From NCBI GenBank assembly GCA_038501785.1, contig JBAMJR010000151.1, positions 5,916,001-5,980,000 on the forward strand: a DNA stretch of 64,000 nt. Direction: 5' to 3'. This document shows positions 12,941 through 27,600 of this stretch, in pieces; the stretch's first letter is position 1, and each line of letters opens with the position of its first letter. Source of the DNA: Myoxocephalus aenaeus (lineage: Eukaryota; Chordata; Actinopteri; Perciformes; Cottidae). The notes under the pieces were generated by a model. It was not told where the DNA came from and did not search any database. It saw only the letters and a list, made by a program, of their open reading frames with translations. Both the position numbers and the translations under genes were made by a program.

Positions 12941-15900
12941 CCCTGTGATGTCGGACATTGAAAGGGTTTTCAGAGCCTATCGGGTTGTAAAACTCGATAA
13001 GCGTTTGGTTTCATGATGGCATCCCCTAGATTTGCATTGTTTCAGCATTCTCTGAAATGCAGAACAGACGGTCACACTGAGTCAGACAGCAGCATAAGAA
13101 CAAGAGCTACAGGAAAGCAACTACATTAGCTTTTCTGCTGAATTGTCCTTTTTATCTAACTTGCGAACAAACGTCTTGTCCTGCACCGAAGCAATATAAC
13201 AAACATTCACTGGGGAATCCTGCACTGCTAACATTAGTTTGCTGGATAGCTAGCTAAGCAACCACCCATCTGCAGCACATCAAACTGCATGTAAACATAC
13301 CTGAAAATGTCAAAAGGAGGGATAAATAAATGGGATTTCAGTTGGACCTTAAAATGAGATATAGTTGTATCCTAACACAAATTGAATGTAGGGCTGTAGT
13401 AAGGCACAGCCGTGATTTAAGCTAAATGCTAACATGAATATGCTAATACGCTGAAGCAATTAATAAGACTAATGCAAATTTTACCTGACCCAAAAAGACT
13501 GGGGATCACCGGAGTTATTACAATGTATTCCTTTGGCTCCATGAATGTTTGTATAACATTTCATGGTCATTTTTGGCAGAGTATTTTCTTATGTGGTGGA
13601 CATTGCCATCCCTAGAAGCCACTGCTAGCATGGCCAAAAAAGCATTTGTGTTAGCTCCAAAAGTCTCTTAAAGCCAGTGGTTCTCAAACTTTTTCTGTCA
13701 GGCCCCACTTTGGAGGAAGAAAAATGTTCGTGCCCCTACAAAATTGTAACAAAATGGTCCAACTTTTTGTGACTCCTCCATCCGTGCTTTTTCAAATAAT
13801 AGAATAAAGAAAATCTACGGAGATCTCACGGAGATCTCACAATGGGCTTTTCGCAAAACGGCAAGAATCGGCAAATCGCGCATGCGTAACCTGTTAACAG
13901 CGTAACGTAAACATTTCCATAAAAGTACAGGCATTTCTCCATGTATTTCTTAATGACATTTTATATCTGTGTACTTTGTACTTTTGTACTATGTAAAGTT
14001 ATCATGTTCATGGGGAGCGTGGTTGTCCTGAAACCACAAGGTAGCCGGTTCATCCCTGTTCTCCCCATAGTTTGCATGTTGAAGTGTCCTTGAGCAAGAC
14101 CCTGAAGCCCCAGTGCTTCACAGCAGCACACTGCTCCTTAATTACTAAAGATGAGTAAAATGCAGAGAATAATTTCCCCACTGTGGGATTAATAAAGGAC
14201 TCTTAAAAAAAAAGAAAAAGGATTTATTTTTTATTTTTAAGAATCTGCACAAGATGCTAAGGTGCTAAGGACTACAACATAATGTAATCAACCACAATAT
14301 AAATGATATCCTGCTAGGTCCTCTTCTATATATATATATTTTGCATTCAGCTCAAAATGAATGCACATTAACTTTCCCACCATTCTTCTACACTGTAAAA
14401 TTGTGAGCGAAATGCCAATTTAAGATTTAGAGACAAAAGAGCGTCATGAAAGCCAAGCGATACAATCACTCTAAATGTCAGCAGTGTGAATTTATATGGC
14501 GAAAGGTCAATTGATTGGACTCATTGAAGATCACATTGATTAGTTCTTAGTCAGGGCAGCAGCACTTACTGTATGTAGTAAGTTGGCCTGTAGGCATGTT
14601 ATACACAGCAGGGCAATACAGATGTATATATTTACATACTATTACATTGTCTTTATTGAGGTTTCTCAAGTCTAAAGCTTTGAATTTAGTTTTTACAACT
14701 ATTTATTTCAGCGCATTTCCATTTTAACACACTGTTTTGTGATGTTGAATCAAATTAATCTAAAACCTTTTGTTGAATTGGGTAATGCTCAGAATAATTG
14801 CTCATGCAGAAGCAGGCTTTACACATGGTTTGCTAAGCCCACAAGTATTTGAAGAACTGCTTGCGTAAGTGCCTGGGCTCGGTGCGGACGCAAGGTCTGT
14901 GGTTCAAACATATGCTGATCAGAAGTTTGCTTTTGCTTTGATAAATCTATGGTGAGCCCATGAAACACGTGTTAATGAGGTCCTTACAATGTCTCTGTGC
15001 GTGTCTGTATAGTTACAGGAACCTGGCAACAGAGCATGAGACCCTCATGCAGAAGTATCTCCATCTACTCCAAATAGTGGAGACGGAGAAAATGGTTGCC
15101 AAGCAACTTCGACAACAGATAGAGGATGGGGAAATCGAGATAGAGCGGCTAAAATCAGAGGTAACTTTCCTTGTAATTTCATACTAGTAATACCTGTGTG
15201 TGTGTTTGTTTTTTGTTATTGTATGGTTTATAGAGACAGAGAGAGAAAAGATCAAAGTAAAATTCATCAGTCACAGAGTATAAAGACAGAAAGAGCAATG
15301 GACAAAGGTCAAGACCCAGATTCCAAACCAAAATGTTTTGAGTTCAAGGCAAGCGTCGCAGCTTGCAGTGCCCCCGGGATGTCCTTGTTAGAGACTCTGC
15401 AGCACTGTTACTGAGTGTTTTGTATCCTAATTATTCAGTCTAAAATGGATCAAATACATCTCTCTTTAATGTGCTAATGGCTAGCTCCATTTGAATTGAA
15501 TGTTTTCAATATGCATGAATCAGCTTCTATTGTACCTGATACTGCCGCCTGCACCACAAAATGATAATCAACTGTTTCACTTTCCATGGCTAAAACGGGT
15601 AGTAGTAATGGTTTTGGGTTGTTTTGTTTAATTTCAGTCCTTTATTGAAAGCTGTTTGTCTCTGGCCTGTTCTTATTCATACGCTGTGTGAGTCTAATGG
15701 GAGTAAATGAAAAAGGGTTGAATAAAATGAAATACATTTAGATGCAACTGGTAGTTTCTTCATATATGAAATCTTTGAAACCAGCTAATGGACAGTGACA
15801 AATTTGAATAAAAACCAAGCATATAAAACATTCAGAATCATGACAAAAACAGTGAGTGCAGTGAGAGAGTATGACATTACCAAGATCAAGAGTAGGATTA

Positions 15901-18900
15901 TAGCTGCATACAGTGTGAGGTACTCAGTCAATGCATTGTTTTATTTGTGTTGGATTTCAGATCGCTGGATTGCTGAAGGACAATGAAAAGATCCAGTCAA
16001 ATCCAGAGGTGCCTCCCAGTGAAGACGACACAGAGATCAAGAAGATCAAAAAGGTGAGGTCTGACTGCTTTAGTGCTGCGCCGTTTTAAAGGAGAAAGCC
16101 TGAATCACTCTTCTGTCTTTATGAAGAAAAACTAAAGTAATGCAAAGAGAAAAGCTAAGTGGGAAGGGGGAAAGGACGGAGGGGAAGTTTGATCTGTTCT
16201 AGCAGGGATATACGTATGGTTTCTGAAACAGGTTTTATTTTTAACCTTCATTTATTCAAGGGAGCTCACTCTCACATTCACCGCAGGGGGCTCCTCATCC
16301 ACTACAACCACAGGCTTGTTCTTCAGCTTATCTGAAGCAGCTACCTGCTCCTTAATGAAGCTGGAAAGTTTTGGAAAGGCAGTTACTTTAAAGCTGAGAA
16401 GGCAACGCACCTACAGATAATTATGACCCGATTCTGCTTTTCCCCTCAGCTCTCCAAAGCATTTTAGTGTCTTTGAGCTCAGTATTTAGATTTTTGCCGC
16501 CTTCAAAGTTTCTGTTTTGGTCTACTCGCAGTGCTCTCAACTAAAATGGTTTCCAACCGCAGCTGTATTTACATCTATGATTCACACACACAGTTACACC
16601 CAGTAACGGTGCACAATTATCAAGTAGTATTGGCAATATAGGTCTCGGTGAAGCTCAAAATGGAGCATAAAGGAGAATGAATATTGGATTTGTCAGATTA
16701 GCAGAAACACTACTCCAAATAAATGCTACTATCTGCATGATGTGTAAACAGGCAACTGTTTGCGAGCATGTTCTCTATATGGCACCTTTATATTGTCACA
16801 ATAGGTCTTATTGTGCTGCCCCCGAAGTTACCACAAAAATCAATGAATGCAGGTTTTGGTGAAAACACAAGGAATTCTTTAGCTCCTCACACAGTGATGC
16901 CCTAAACATGAGCTAACTAAGGTTATCATCATAGCCTTTAGCTTCTGGATCTTAGTCTGACTTGGTGCATGTGTACATTCCTCTTCTCATTGTGAATTTG
17001 GAAATCTTTATATCTACTTCCAGGAGGGACTACTATCTACATTGTGGAGTGAAGAGTGACAGTTTGTCACTATTAATCAACTGACAATGCTTAATGTTAA
17101 CGATGGTAATTGTCTTGAATAGTTAATGAAATACTAAAAAGTTATGTGACTCTATTGGAATCCCCTTTCCCAGACCTTTTTAAATGAAATACTTGTTTTA
17201 TTGTACATGAAAAGATCAGTATATCAGTATATATATCATAACATATCATGGCTGTCCAAAGAAAATTACCTATCTCCAAATTGTTCCCAAAGTTGCAGGA
17301 TAAGTTGGAGGACTAAATACACCTTTTTAGCCTACCCGTACCTGTAAAACTCAAAACTCAAAACCCACTGGGTACAGTCAGTATAGTCACAAATCCCTGC
17401 ATGGATACACAAATGCAAACAAAGGTAGCTTAACTTGTGCGTGCTAACCTTTTTCATCACAGGTCCAGAGTTTCCTGCGAGGTTGGATTTGCCGCAGGAA
17501 GTGGAAAACCATCATCCAGGACTACATCCGTTCACCCCACGCTGAAAGCATGAGGAAGAGGAACCAGGTGGTGTTTAGCATGCTGGAGGCCGAGGCTGAA
17601 TACGTCCAGCAACTCCACATCCTAGTCAACAACTTCCTACGGCCACTGCGCATGGCCGCCAGCTCCAAGAAGCCACCCATCACTCACGATGACGTCAGCA
17701 GCATCTTCCTTAACAGGTGGCTGGTGCTGCGACTAGTTGTGTGGGACAGTGGAAGCTGCCAACCCTGTGAACAGGAGAGGGAGAAACAATAGTTCATGAC
17801 CACTGTTTTGCTTTGATTTGTTTTATCAGTGAGACCATCATGTTCCTCCATCAGATCTTCTACCAGGGCCTGAAGGCCCGGATAGCCAGTTGGCCGACAC
17901 TTGTGCTGGGTAAGAGGCTTGGAGACTACCCCCCAGACACCCACACAGTTCAACATTTTGCTTGTTTTTGAGGTTGGTTAAAGGGTCAGTTCCCCCAAAT
18001 CATACATAATAATAAAATGTATTGCAGGTTTTTGAGATACCTACCTGAGTGAGCCACCAACCAGCTGATGCTGGCATGTGGCACTCATTCAATCCAAAAA
18101 CCTTTCTCTCGAAACAATGCCTTTTTATCCTCACATGACTCACACTGCAAACAACATAACTCAGAATGATGTTGTACTTATGTTCCACTTTCTGAATTTA
18201 GGTGTTCGCAGAAAGTTTTACAAATAAAGAGCAACTGACTCTTTTTCATTGAGGATGATTTAAAATAAATAGCCTGTTTTTAGCTTTTGCTCTTGATGTA
18301 GTGTAAGAATGAATATAACAAAACATATATATTCATGAAGAATTCTGTTTCTCTTTGCAGCGGACCTGTTTGATATTTTGCTGCCCATGCTCAACATCTA
18401 CCAGGAATTTGTGAGGAACCATCAGTACAGCCTGCAGATCCTGGCCCACTGCAAACAGAACCGAGACTTCGACAAGCTGCTGAAGCAGTACGAGGCCAAG
18501 CCCGACTGTGAGGAGAGGACACTGGAGACCTTCCTTACTTACCCCATGTTTCAGGTGAGACTTCAGGGTTACTGTGTTGATAACAGCAGTATTATTGCAT
18601 AATCCGTATACAGTGTCATAAAGTATAAGCCTGTACATGTTGTTTAGTGCTTACACATAAACCTTACAATCCAGAGCCTTTTTACAAATCTGAACTATGG
18701 CTTTTCACATTTTCACTTTTCTGACTTGGAATTCTTTCACAGTTAAACCAACAAGTGTAGTTCTTAAACACTGCACAGTGCCAAAATGCCTCATATCTCC
18801 ATGTGTTGTCCATATCCCACAGTATTGTCTGACATATGACTTATGAGTTAAACCTTTATTATAGCCCCTCATGAGGCCAATTCATTATTATTCATAGTTG

Positions 18901-21587
18901 TATTTTTTATTTTTTATTTATTCAGCTGCAAATCGAGTCATTCAAAGTTAGACACATGCCCATTTGACAAAAAATATCAATCTGGTCTGGTCTAAACTGG
19001 ACCAATGATTTGCAGAAAATGGCATTTAAGTATAAACACGTTGACTGTTAATCATGCTCCCCCATCAGGGCAACAAGTGTAACATTTAAACTTTTTAATT
19101 TTTCATAATTTAACTTTCATCATAGTGACATCACTAATACAGCAGTTCTGACGTAAAAAAAAAAAAAGAATGCCTCTATTAGGCATTTGAAAATGAATTC
19201 ATTAACAAATTTGACCATTATGAGATATCACCATAGAAAACTTATTTTTTTCTTAATCTTCAACAATGACATGACATTCAAACAGTTGAACCTGGATGGG
19301 CTTCATGACCAGTTAATTACCACTACAAGGCCATTAGAGTCCAGATGTTTCACACTGCTTTCTGAAAAGCTTGAAATCTCTTTTAACACATTTTAACACT
19401 AAAAGTTTAAAGATACCCAGTTAAATAACCCATTAAAACATCTTTCTCTCTCTCTTTCTCTCTTAGATCCCTCGTTACATCCTGACGCTGCATGAGTTGC
19501 TGGCTCACACCCCCCATGAGCATGTAGAGAGAAACAGTTTGGACTACGCCAAGTCAAAACTGGAGGAACTTTCCAGGTAGTTCATCAGTCAGTCAATCAA
19601 GCACTTGAAATATATTGTTCATTGTGCTACAGTATATGTTAAAACTCCCTCAGTGTGAATGAATGGACACAGAGATGTCTGTCAGATTCATACAGTGATT
19701 TTGTGAAAGGATACTACATTCAATGAATTGAACAAACAACTTGGACAGTGAAGAGTTTCTGATTTTCATTCTCTACCTTCAGAATCATGCATGATGAGGT
19801 GAGCGAGACGGAGAACATCAGGAAGAACTTAGCTATTGAGCGGATGATTGTGGAGGGTTGTGAAGTGCTGCTGGACACCAGTCAGACATTCGTCAGGCAA
19901 GGTAAGTCAGACAAAATCATGAACAGGGGTTTTTGTATACTCAGCAAATTCACCAAAGATGATTGTAAACGTGTATGGTTTGAAGACTCATTCATTTATA
20001 CAGATGTTTAGTTTTTTAATTAAGGAGGCCACATCTTAACCCACATTACCAAACGAAAGGTCACACAACCAGCATTGGACAATTTAAACTGTACTTGATT
20101 ATTCATTACACATTACACTCAATTAAATAGTTTTTACTCATGACTGTACTAAATACTTAAAGGCAAAAGCATTGTATTACATTACTAGTTCGTTTTCTAC
20201 TCAGCCCCGCTTCCTCAACAAACATCCACATGTCACATCTTTTGTATTTCACATGTGGTAGAAATAGAAAATGAGATGTTGTTTAACAAGGCCTACAATT
20301 TGGAGAGATTTACTGACCTTACCCTCGGGGGCTGCACAAAGCTTTCTAGAGGACCCAACCTCAAAAGCACTTTCACACGCCTCGATTTTAAACAAAACAA
20401 GAACTCAAGACCCTTTGAGTCCGCACTATAGAGGTGGAAATAAACAACCACTTTGATGATTCGAATCATATTGTCAGATCAGGTCAAAGATGAAATCACT
20501 GACTATGTAGTTTGTCTACTTTTTTTCTGAGCTCAGCGGCACATAAACGTGCAAATGCACTTCAGTTCATGTCAGTAAGTGAATGCATACCGCTGTGACG
20601 TTCTTCAGTTCGTTCAGTCTGATTCTGGTCCGAGCTGTTATGGTCAGTTCAATACAAAACTAGCAGCACAGGCATTGCACAAACGGTTCACAGCTCAGCA
20701 CCATTGATGACAGATTTATCAGATTATGATTGTTTCTGTGGCTTTCACAGTCTTTTAATAGGATTTTAAGGAGGAAGTAACGTACGGTTTATCACAGCTG
20801 AGCTGACAACGGTGCTCTAGTCCCCAGTGAGGGGAGTTCCACTGCTCCCAGCTAGTATAGTCACTTCAGTTTCAGGATTCATTGTTCAAAAATGATTTGT
20901 ACATACACTGAAAACATCCTTCGGATCAGTTTATTCACTGAACACGAAGAGACCCAACTGATAATTAACCCAGTATCTAAATTCTGGACACACAGCAAAC
21001 AAGCCGACCCGAGATGTCAAAGTAACAGAGGATTACTGAAAATAGTAACTGTAATGTTATTACTGAATTTCAAACTGAGTAAGTTACTAACTATCAACTG
21101 AGTCACGCTATACTGACCGGCACAGCATGCTTTATTTGTTTACAGTTATATATCCATTCTTCAACATACATTTAACACCGTCCTCACACATCTCTTCTGC
21201 AGCCTTTCTGTTGCGATGCATCACATATAATCTCACCCAGATGTTCAATACCTTCTTCCGTCTCTGCAGACATGTGAATAAAATCATTGATTGCTTATGC
21301 ACAAACACATGCCTGTTATATATTTCACTGTAACTGCAAACTACAAACAACATAAATATGTATGTTTACACACACCATTATACTCTCAGGATTTACAGCT
21401 ACAGTAGGAGCAAACATTTTGTGCATTTGTCTTTAACTGTTGTAACACCTGATATTACAAAGGTGTGTGGACCTTGTGGTACAGGAATAGCTGAGAGAGA
21501 GAGAGAGAGAGAGAGACATTTGATTATTCCTATAAAAGGCTTTTGAAGCTTAAACACCAATTATAAGATCAAGGTCAAAGTCACATT

Positions 21588-21655
<68 letters not shown>

Positions 21656-24600
21656 TGGTGACTCTCCGCAGGTTCCCTGATCCAGGTGCCAATGAGCGAG
21701 AAAGGGAAGATCACGAGAGGCCGACTGGGCTCTCTGTCTCTGAAGAAAGAAGGCGAGAGACAGTGTTTCCTCTTCTCCAAACATCTCATCATCTGTACCC
21801 GCGGCTCCGGGGGAAAACTACACATCACTAAGGTACAGTAGGATTGTACTTAAGAGGACCGGATTTAAAAAAAGATACAATGTAATTAATTGAGGTACAC
21901 TTTTGTCTTAAAGTATCCTATAAAACAGATGAAATATCTCTAAACTGGTTGAAGCAAATTCAAGCAGTTTTGGAGTTTGGAATTTCCACGACTGAGGTGT
22001 GAAAATTAAAAGGTTGACAAAGCTTTACATTTTTATATGATAATAATAATAATTTAATTAATCTTCTTTTTCTCCAGAAAATATTTTCGTCACATCCAAT
22101 CAAATCATAGCGTTGACCCAGATTTTAAATGGCCCTGAAGGAGACATTTACAAAGTACCTTTTTCAGCAGCATTTGTTCAGATGCCCTAAAACTATGAAG
22201 ACACCTCCACTTAGCTCGTAGCAAACTGAATGTATCCTTGTGACCTTTCAACCCTGTCACAGAATGGAGTGATCTCTCTCATAGACTGCACACTGATGGA
22301 GGAGCCAGAGGGGACAGACGATGAGAGTAAGTGACAATGTACAATTTATTCAAAAGTGTATATGTAGTAGTTGAAACATACAGTACATTTATGCAGTTTT
22401 TCAGTGAATGTAGCTCACTTAACTAGTGGACTTGAATAATTGCAAACCTTACCAAAGACAAACTGTAACAATCAGTGATCAAAATTGTAATTGTACTGTC
22501 TGCTAAATATTTCCGCAATGTCAACCCCGACTCTGAGCACTTTGCAAAATGTCCACCTTTCCGCCTTCGGTCCCACGGAATATCAAAACGTGAGCAGTTA
22601 CAACAATAAAAACTGCAGATAAACAATATGTTACATATTTGCTATGCTATATGTTAAGTAGTTTCTTTGAGCCTTTTGGATACAATTCTCCATAACAACC
22701 CTGTTTGCATGACTGTCCAGAGAGAGTTGGAGACTATTATTTCAAACAACCAAAACACTCCCATTCATAATGGTTGAAACTGGTTAAATTGGTGTGGGTT
22801 GTACATTATTTAATCAAGCAAACCACAATGGATCATTGTTACTACTGGTATTGTGTGTTTATGCCACTCTCTCTTAATTAGAAACTGCAGATGGAAAACA
22901 CATATTTGCACTTTAAACATATAGTGCTGACCTCCATACTGGTCTGGGAATGTCATGAATGAAAACACTTTCTTCGTGTACTTAGTGTGAAATGTTTCTG
23001 AATGTATAAATCAATGTAAAACCCCAGTAGATTGATACATGACACAAATCTGATTTAAATAACTGAAACTAATTTACACTTTACTTACACAAAGTTAAAT
23101 CTTACTTTGACATTTCTGTTTTATTCTCAGTTTATTTTATTTGACCCTGTCACAGAATTAATATAACATTAATATTGTTGAACATTGTAGCCAAGGTGGA
23201 GCGGAGTGGCCAGGACATAGAGCACCTGGACTTTAAAGTGATGGTGGAGCCCAAAGACGTCCAGCCCTTCACAGTCATCCTGGTGCCTTCGTCCCGACAG
23301 GAGAAATCAGCATGGACAAGCGACATCAGCCAGGTACGTGTCCTCACCTGCGTGAATAAAGACTCAATGTGTTCCTAACAAAGTGATGATTTGACTTAAG
23401 CGTCATTAGATGAAGAGAGTTTAGATTACAATTGAAGGAATACAATTAGAGCTAAGATTATAGACTGCAAACATCATTTTGGGACAGAACGTAACATTAC
23501 AAAGATTACAACAGAACAACTCTCATGGCCGTTCGGGATAGAAAAATGTATCATCCACAGGTTTGTTAACTCCCTCTTGCTTTGTTATAATCACTAACAG
23601 CCTGTCTGCTTGCCTTACAGTGCATTGACAACATTCGCTGCAATGGTCTGATGATGAACGCTTTCGAGGAAAACAGTAAAGTCACCGTGCCACAGATGAT
23701 TAAGTGAGAGTCTGACACCATGCAGAAAAACACATACATTATACATGCACAAACAGATATTGGCATTGGCATTACGTACATACATGAAATATGCATGACC
23801 ATGTGTGCCCAAACTCTCAAACGTTTTTAGTGCTATACTTGTGAGGATCCTCAATGACATAACATATTCCCCATGCATCCAAGTAAAAACCAGACAACAT
23901 GATTTTAATTTTCAAAAATCTCCTCACTTTCAAGGTCTGAAATTGGTCCTTATAAAGATTGCAAGAGCATACACTTAGACACACCATTCTCTTACTGTTG
24001 TATGTACACATTACATATTCACAGTAGAGTTAAAATGTCCAAATTAGTATTTTCTCAATATTGTATAGATTTTCTAGTTTAAAAACTACTCAACCCATAG
24101 CAATGGTAATGCTTTCCCCTCTGACCCACATGTGACCATACGACTGTACTGGTGGTGGCCTGCATAACTACTGTGAGCTAAATCCCTATGAGTCACATTC
24201 TTAACTTCAGTTAAACCCCAACGCAGGTCGGACACCAGCTTGTACTGCGACGATGTCGACATCCGCTTCAGCAAGATGATGAACTCCTGCAAGGTGCTGC
24301 AGATCCGCTACGCCAGCGTGGAGCGTTTGTTGGAGAGGCTGACTGACTTGCGCTTCCTCTCCATCGACTTCCTGAACACTTTCCTCCACTCCTACCGTGT
24401 CTTCACCAGTGCTGACGTAGTGCTGGACAAGCTCATCACCATCTACAAGAAGCCCATCAGTGCCATCCCCGCACGGTGAGTGATTCCCCCGAGTGGGGTG
24501 TTTCCAAGCGGTTTAAGGGATTTTATGAGCTCACTGGTATGAAATCGTACACACTAAAACATTTTTTGTTGCAGGCTAATAGAGAACGTTTGAAGATAGC

Positions 24601-27600
24601 AACCCAGCGTCTTGTTCTGCTTACTCTGTGTGTGCACACATTGTTTGTATGTGTTTGATCATTTATTAGCTTAAGTCAAGATGAAATTTCTTCATGTCAT
24701 ATCTACAGTATGCATGGTTTTTATTCCACACCTGTGGATTGTGGGAAAGTCTTCAGCTATAGTTCATAAAATGCCTTTAACTTTGATGAAACAGTTGCAA
24801 ACACTGTGGAGGACCGGAAATGACTTAATTATAAATAAATAAATGCAGGAATAAATACAGGAATAAATAAATAAATCCTTGAATAAATAAATAAATAAAT
24901 GCAGGAATAAATAAATAAATGTATAAATAAATAAATACAGGAATAAATAAATAAATAAATGTATAAATAAATAAATAAATACAGGAATATATAAATATAA
25001 GTTTTACCTAAACAGGACATCATTACATAAATCTATTTCTACATTTCTGTATTTCAATATTTATTTATGCCTGTATTTATGTGTCCACACGTATTTCTTC
25101 ATTTATTTATTTCTGTATTTATGTGTCCTTGTATGCAAATGAGCTGGGGCGGTCCGAACCTCTGTCTAAAGCATGATTGGTCACAGGAGTGTGATGCTCC
25201 TGGTATGTTGTGCTCTACTACTTCTGCCTTGCACATGTTGCTGAAATTGGCAAGCTTAGCTAACCGTTAGCAGAAGTCCGGATTTTCAATGCCCTGTTCG
25301 GCGTATTTGTCCTCCTTTTTGCAGACCTGCAAACTTGTCACCTTACGGCGAAATTCGCCGTTTTGAAATCAAAATATGTGAACTGGCCAGCCAGCGTTTC
25401 TGAGATTGGAGTGGTCGTGATCTTCATAATAGAAGATCTTTGATGAGTCTTGGCCAATCAGCGTTAAGATGTCTCCAGGCCGTTTCTCAATACGCCTTCT
25501 TCTCTGTACTTGATGAGGAAACTCACAACTGAAAGTTGACGTTCTCTGAATACTACTGTTGTTGAGTCACAACATGTACTTTTAGGATGTTTTCAGGCGA
25601 GAAGTTAGTTGTTTAAGCATCAAATCTGTGATCGGTTATTCAAGAATCAGCCGACTTAAAAAGATATATATATATATATATATATATAACAATACATAGA
25701 AAAATACATATTAATGCATTGTTAATTACAATTAATAAGTACATATTAATAATATATATGATATAAATAAATGAAGAAATACAGAAATGTAGAAATAGAT
25801 TTATTTAATGATGTTTAGGTATAACTTATATTTATATATTCCTGTATTTATTTATTTATTCATACATTTATTTAAGCATTTATTTATTTATTCCTGTATT
25901 TATTTATACATTTATTTATTTATTCCTGTATTTATTTATACATTTATTTAAACATGTATTTATTTATTCCTGTATTTATTTATTTATACATTCATTTAAG
26001 CATTTATTTATTTATTCCTGTATTTATTCCTGCATTTATTTATACTTAAGTCATTTCTGGTCCTCCATAAAACACTGCTAGCAGCATTTGTCAGGTATAA
26101 AGAGGTCTGCAATCAGCACTATATGTGACTTGTAACTTGTTATATGTTTGAAGCTCGGTTGGTTGGCTCACCACCTTGATCCAGAAAGGAAATATTTTAA
26201 CTATTGGATGGATTGCCATGTAATTTCGTACAGATATGCATAGTCTCCAAATGATGATTTATACTGACTTTGAGGATCCTCTGACTTTTCATGTAGCACC
26301 ATAAAGTCAAAGTTTCAACAAAGTTTGGTTTATGACCAAATACTTGCAAAACTAATGGCATTCCCATCAGCATCCCATTGGCATCATCACTGTAACCATG
26401 TTAGCACACGGTCGTTAGCGCCATCTCAACTGTGCCCGAGTACTGCTCCACAGGACAGCATTGCTGTAAGTAAGACTCTTAGTAAACCAACATGGAACAA
26501 CGAGCTGAGCTCCGAGGCCAAATTAAATCTCCAGGTCCATCAGACGAAAAACTGAATAATTATTTGATGTGTGAAGGCGTTGAAGACAAGTTTATTTGCA
26601 TAGCACCTTTTAACAACAACACAGTGTGGTGTACAAGTGCCAAATAAAATCAAAGGAAAAGTGTCACAACCAGCTGAAACTGCAGCCTGCACATCGCCCA
26701 CCTATGTAACAGTGTTTGCAATTTTGATCAAGTTAATTCAAAGTTACTGCAGTCCCTCTTCATGAAGTGTTTCTACCTTTAAACGGGAGAGCTAAAACGG
26801 TTTGTTACACTTAACTCCTCCAAGCACTTCAGTGCGAGGCCCATCCATGTAGCTGGTGACAACTGAAAAAGGAACAACGTTTGAAATGTATTTTTCTCCG
26901 AAGGATGCAGCAACAGTGCTGTCGTGGTGCAGTGAAAAGGTGGGACTTCCCCCGTGTCTGGATTTGTCTCACGTGGACTGTCTGTAAGCAGTCCTTCATG
27001 CTATCATACCCTGTCCAGGTGAGACGGGACTAGAGGAGAGGCAGCGAGAGGCCACTCCAACACATGCACTCCTCTCGTCTGCTGTCCACCATCACAGTTA
27101 ATTGGGTCCTGCGTCCACCCACCTCTCCCTAGCCCCTCCTCTTCTTTCTCATTCCTCTATTTTACCCTTTTCCATTCTCTCACTTTTCTTTTTCTTTCCA
27201 CGAGTCTGACCATTCCTCTCTCCGCTGCGCTGTCACCATGGCAACCCTTCACTCTGCTGCAGGACCCCACCCTCTCCCTCTCTCCTCATCTTCTCCCTCC
27301 CTCCCTCCCTCCCTCTTTCTCTCCCTTTCTCACATCATCTGCAGCGGCTCTACGATATTAAATATTGATGGTGGTGTTTTGCACCCAGACCGTGCTCTCC
27401 TCTCTTGCTCCTTCTTTCTTTTTGTTTCACTCCTCTCTCTTCTCCTGCTTGATTATCTCCTCTCGATTTTCCTCTTTCCTCTTTCCTCTTTCCTGCTTGA
27501 CTTGTGTCCTCTCTCAACTCTCCACCTTGCTTTTTGTGCTTTGCCTTTTTCTTTTTGAATCAACCTTCTCTCCCTCTCCCGGACTCCCCCAATTCACATC

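Noticed and set aside
24830..26050. CRISPR-like appearance of repeated AAAT blocks with CAGGA spacers
   Set aside because: The units are degenerate tetranucleotide repeats arranged as inverted arms in a vertebrate intron; no uniform repeats and no cas genes.
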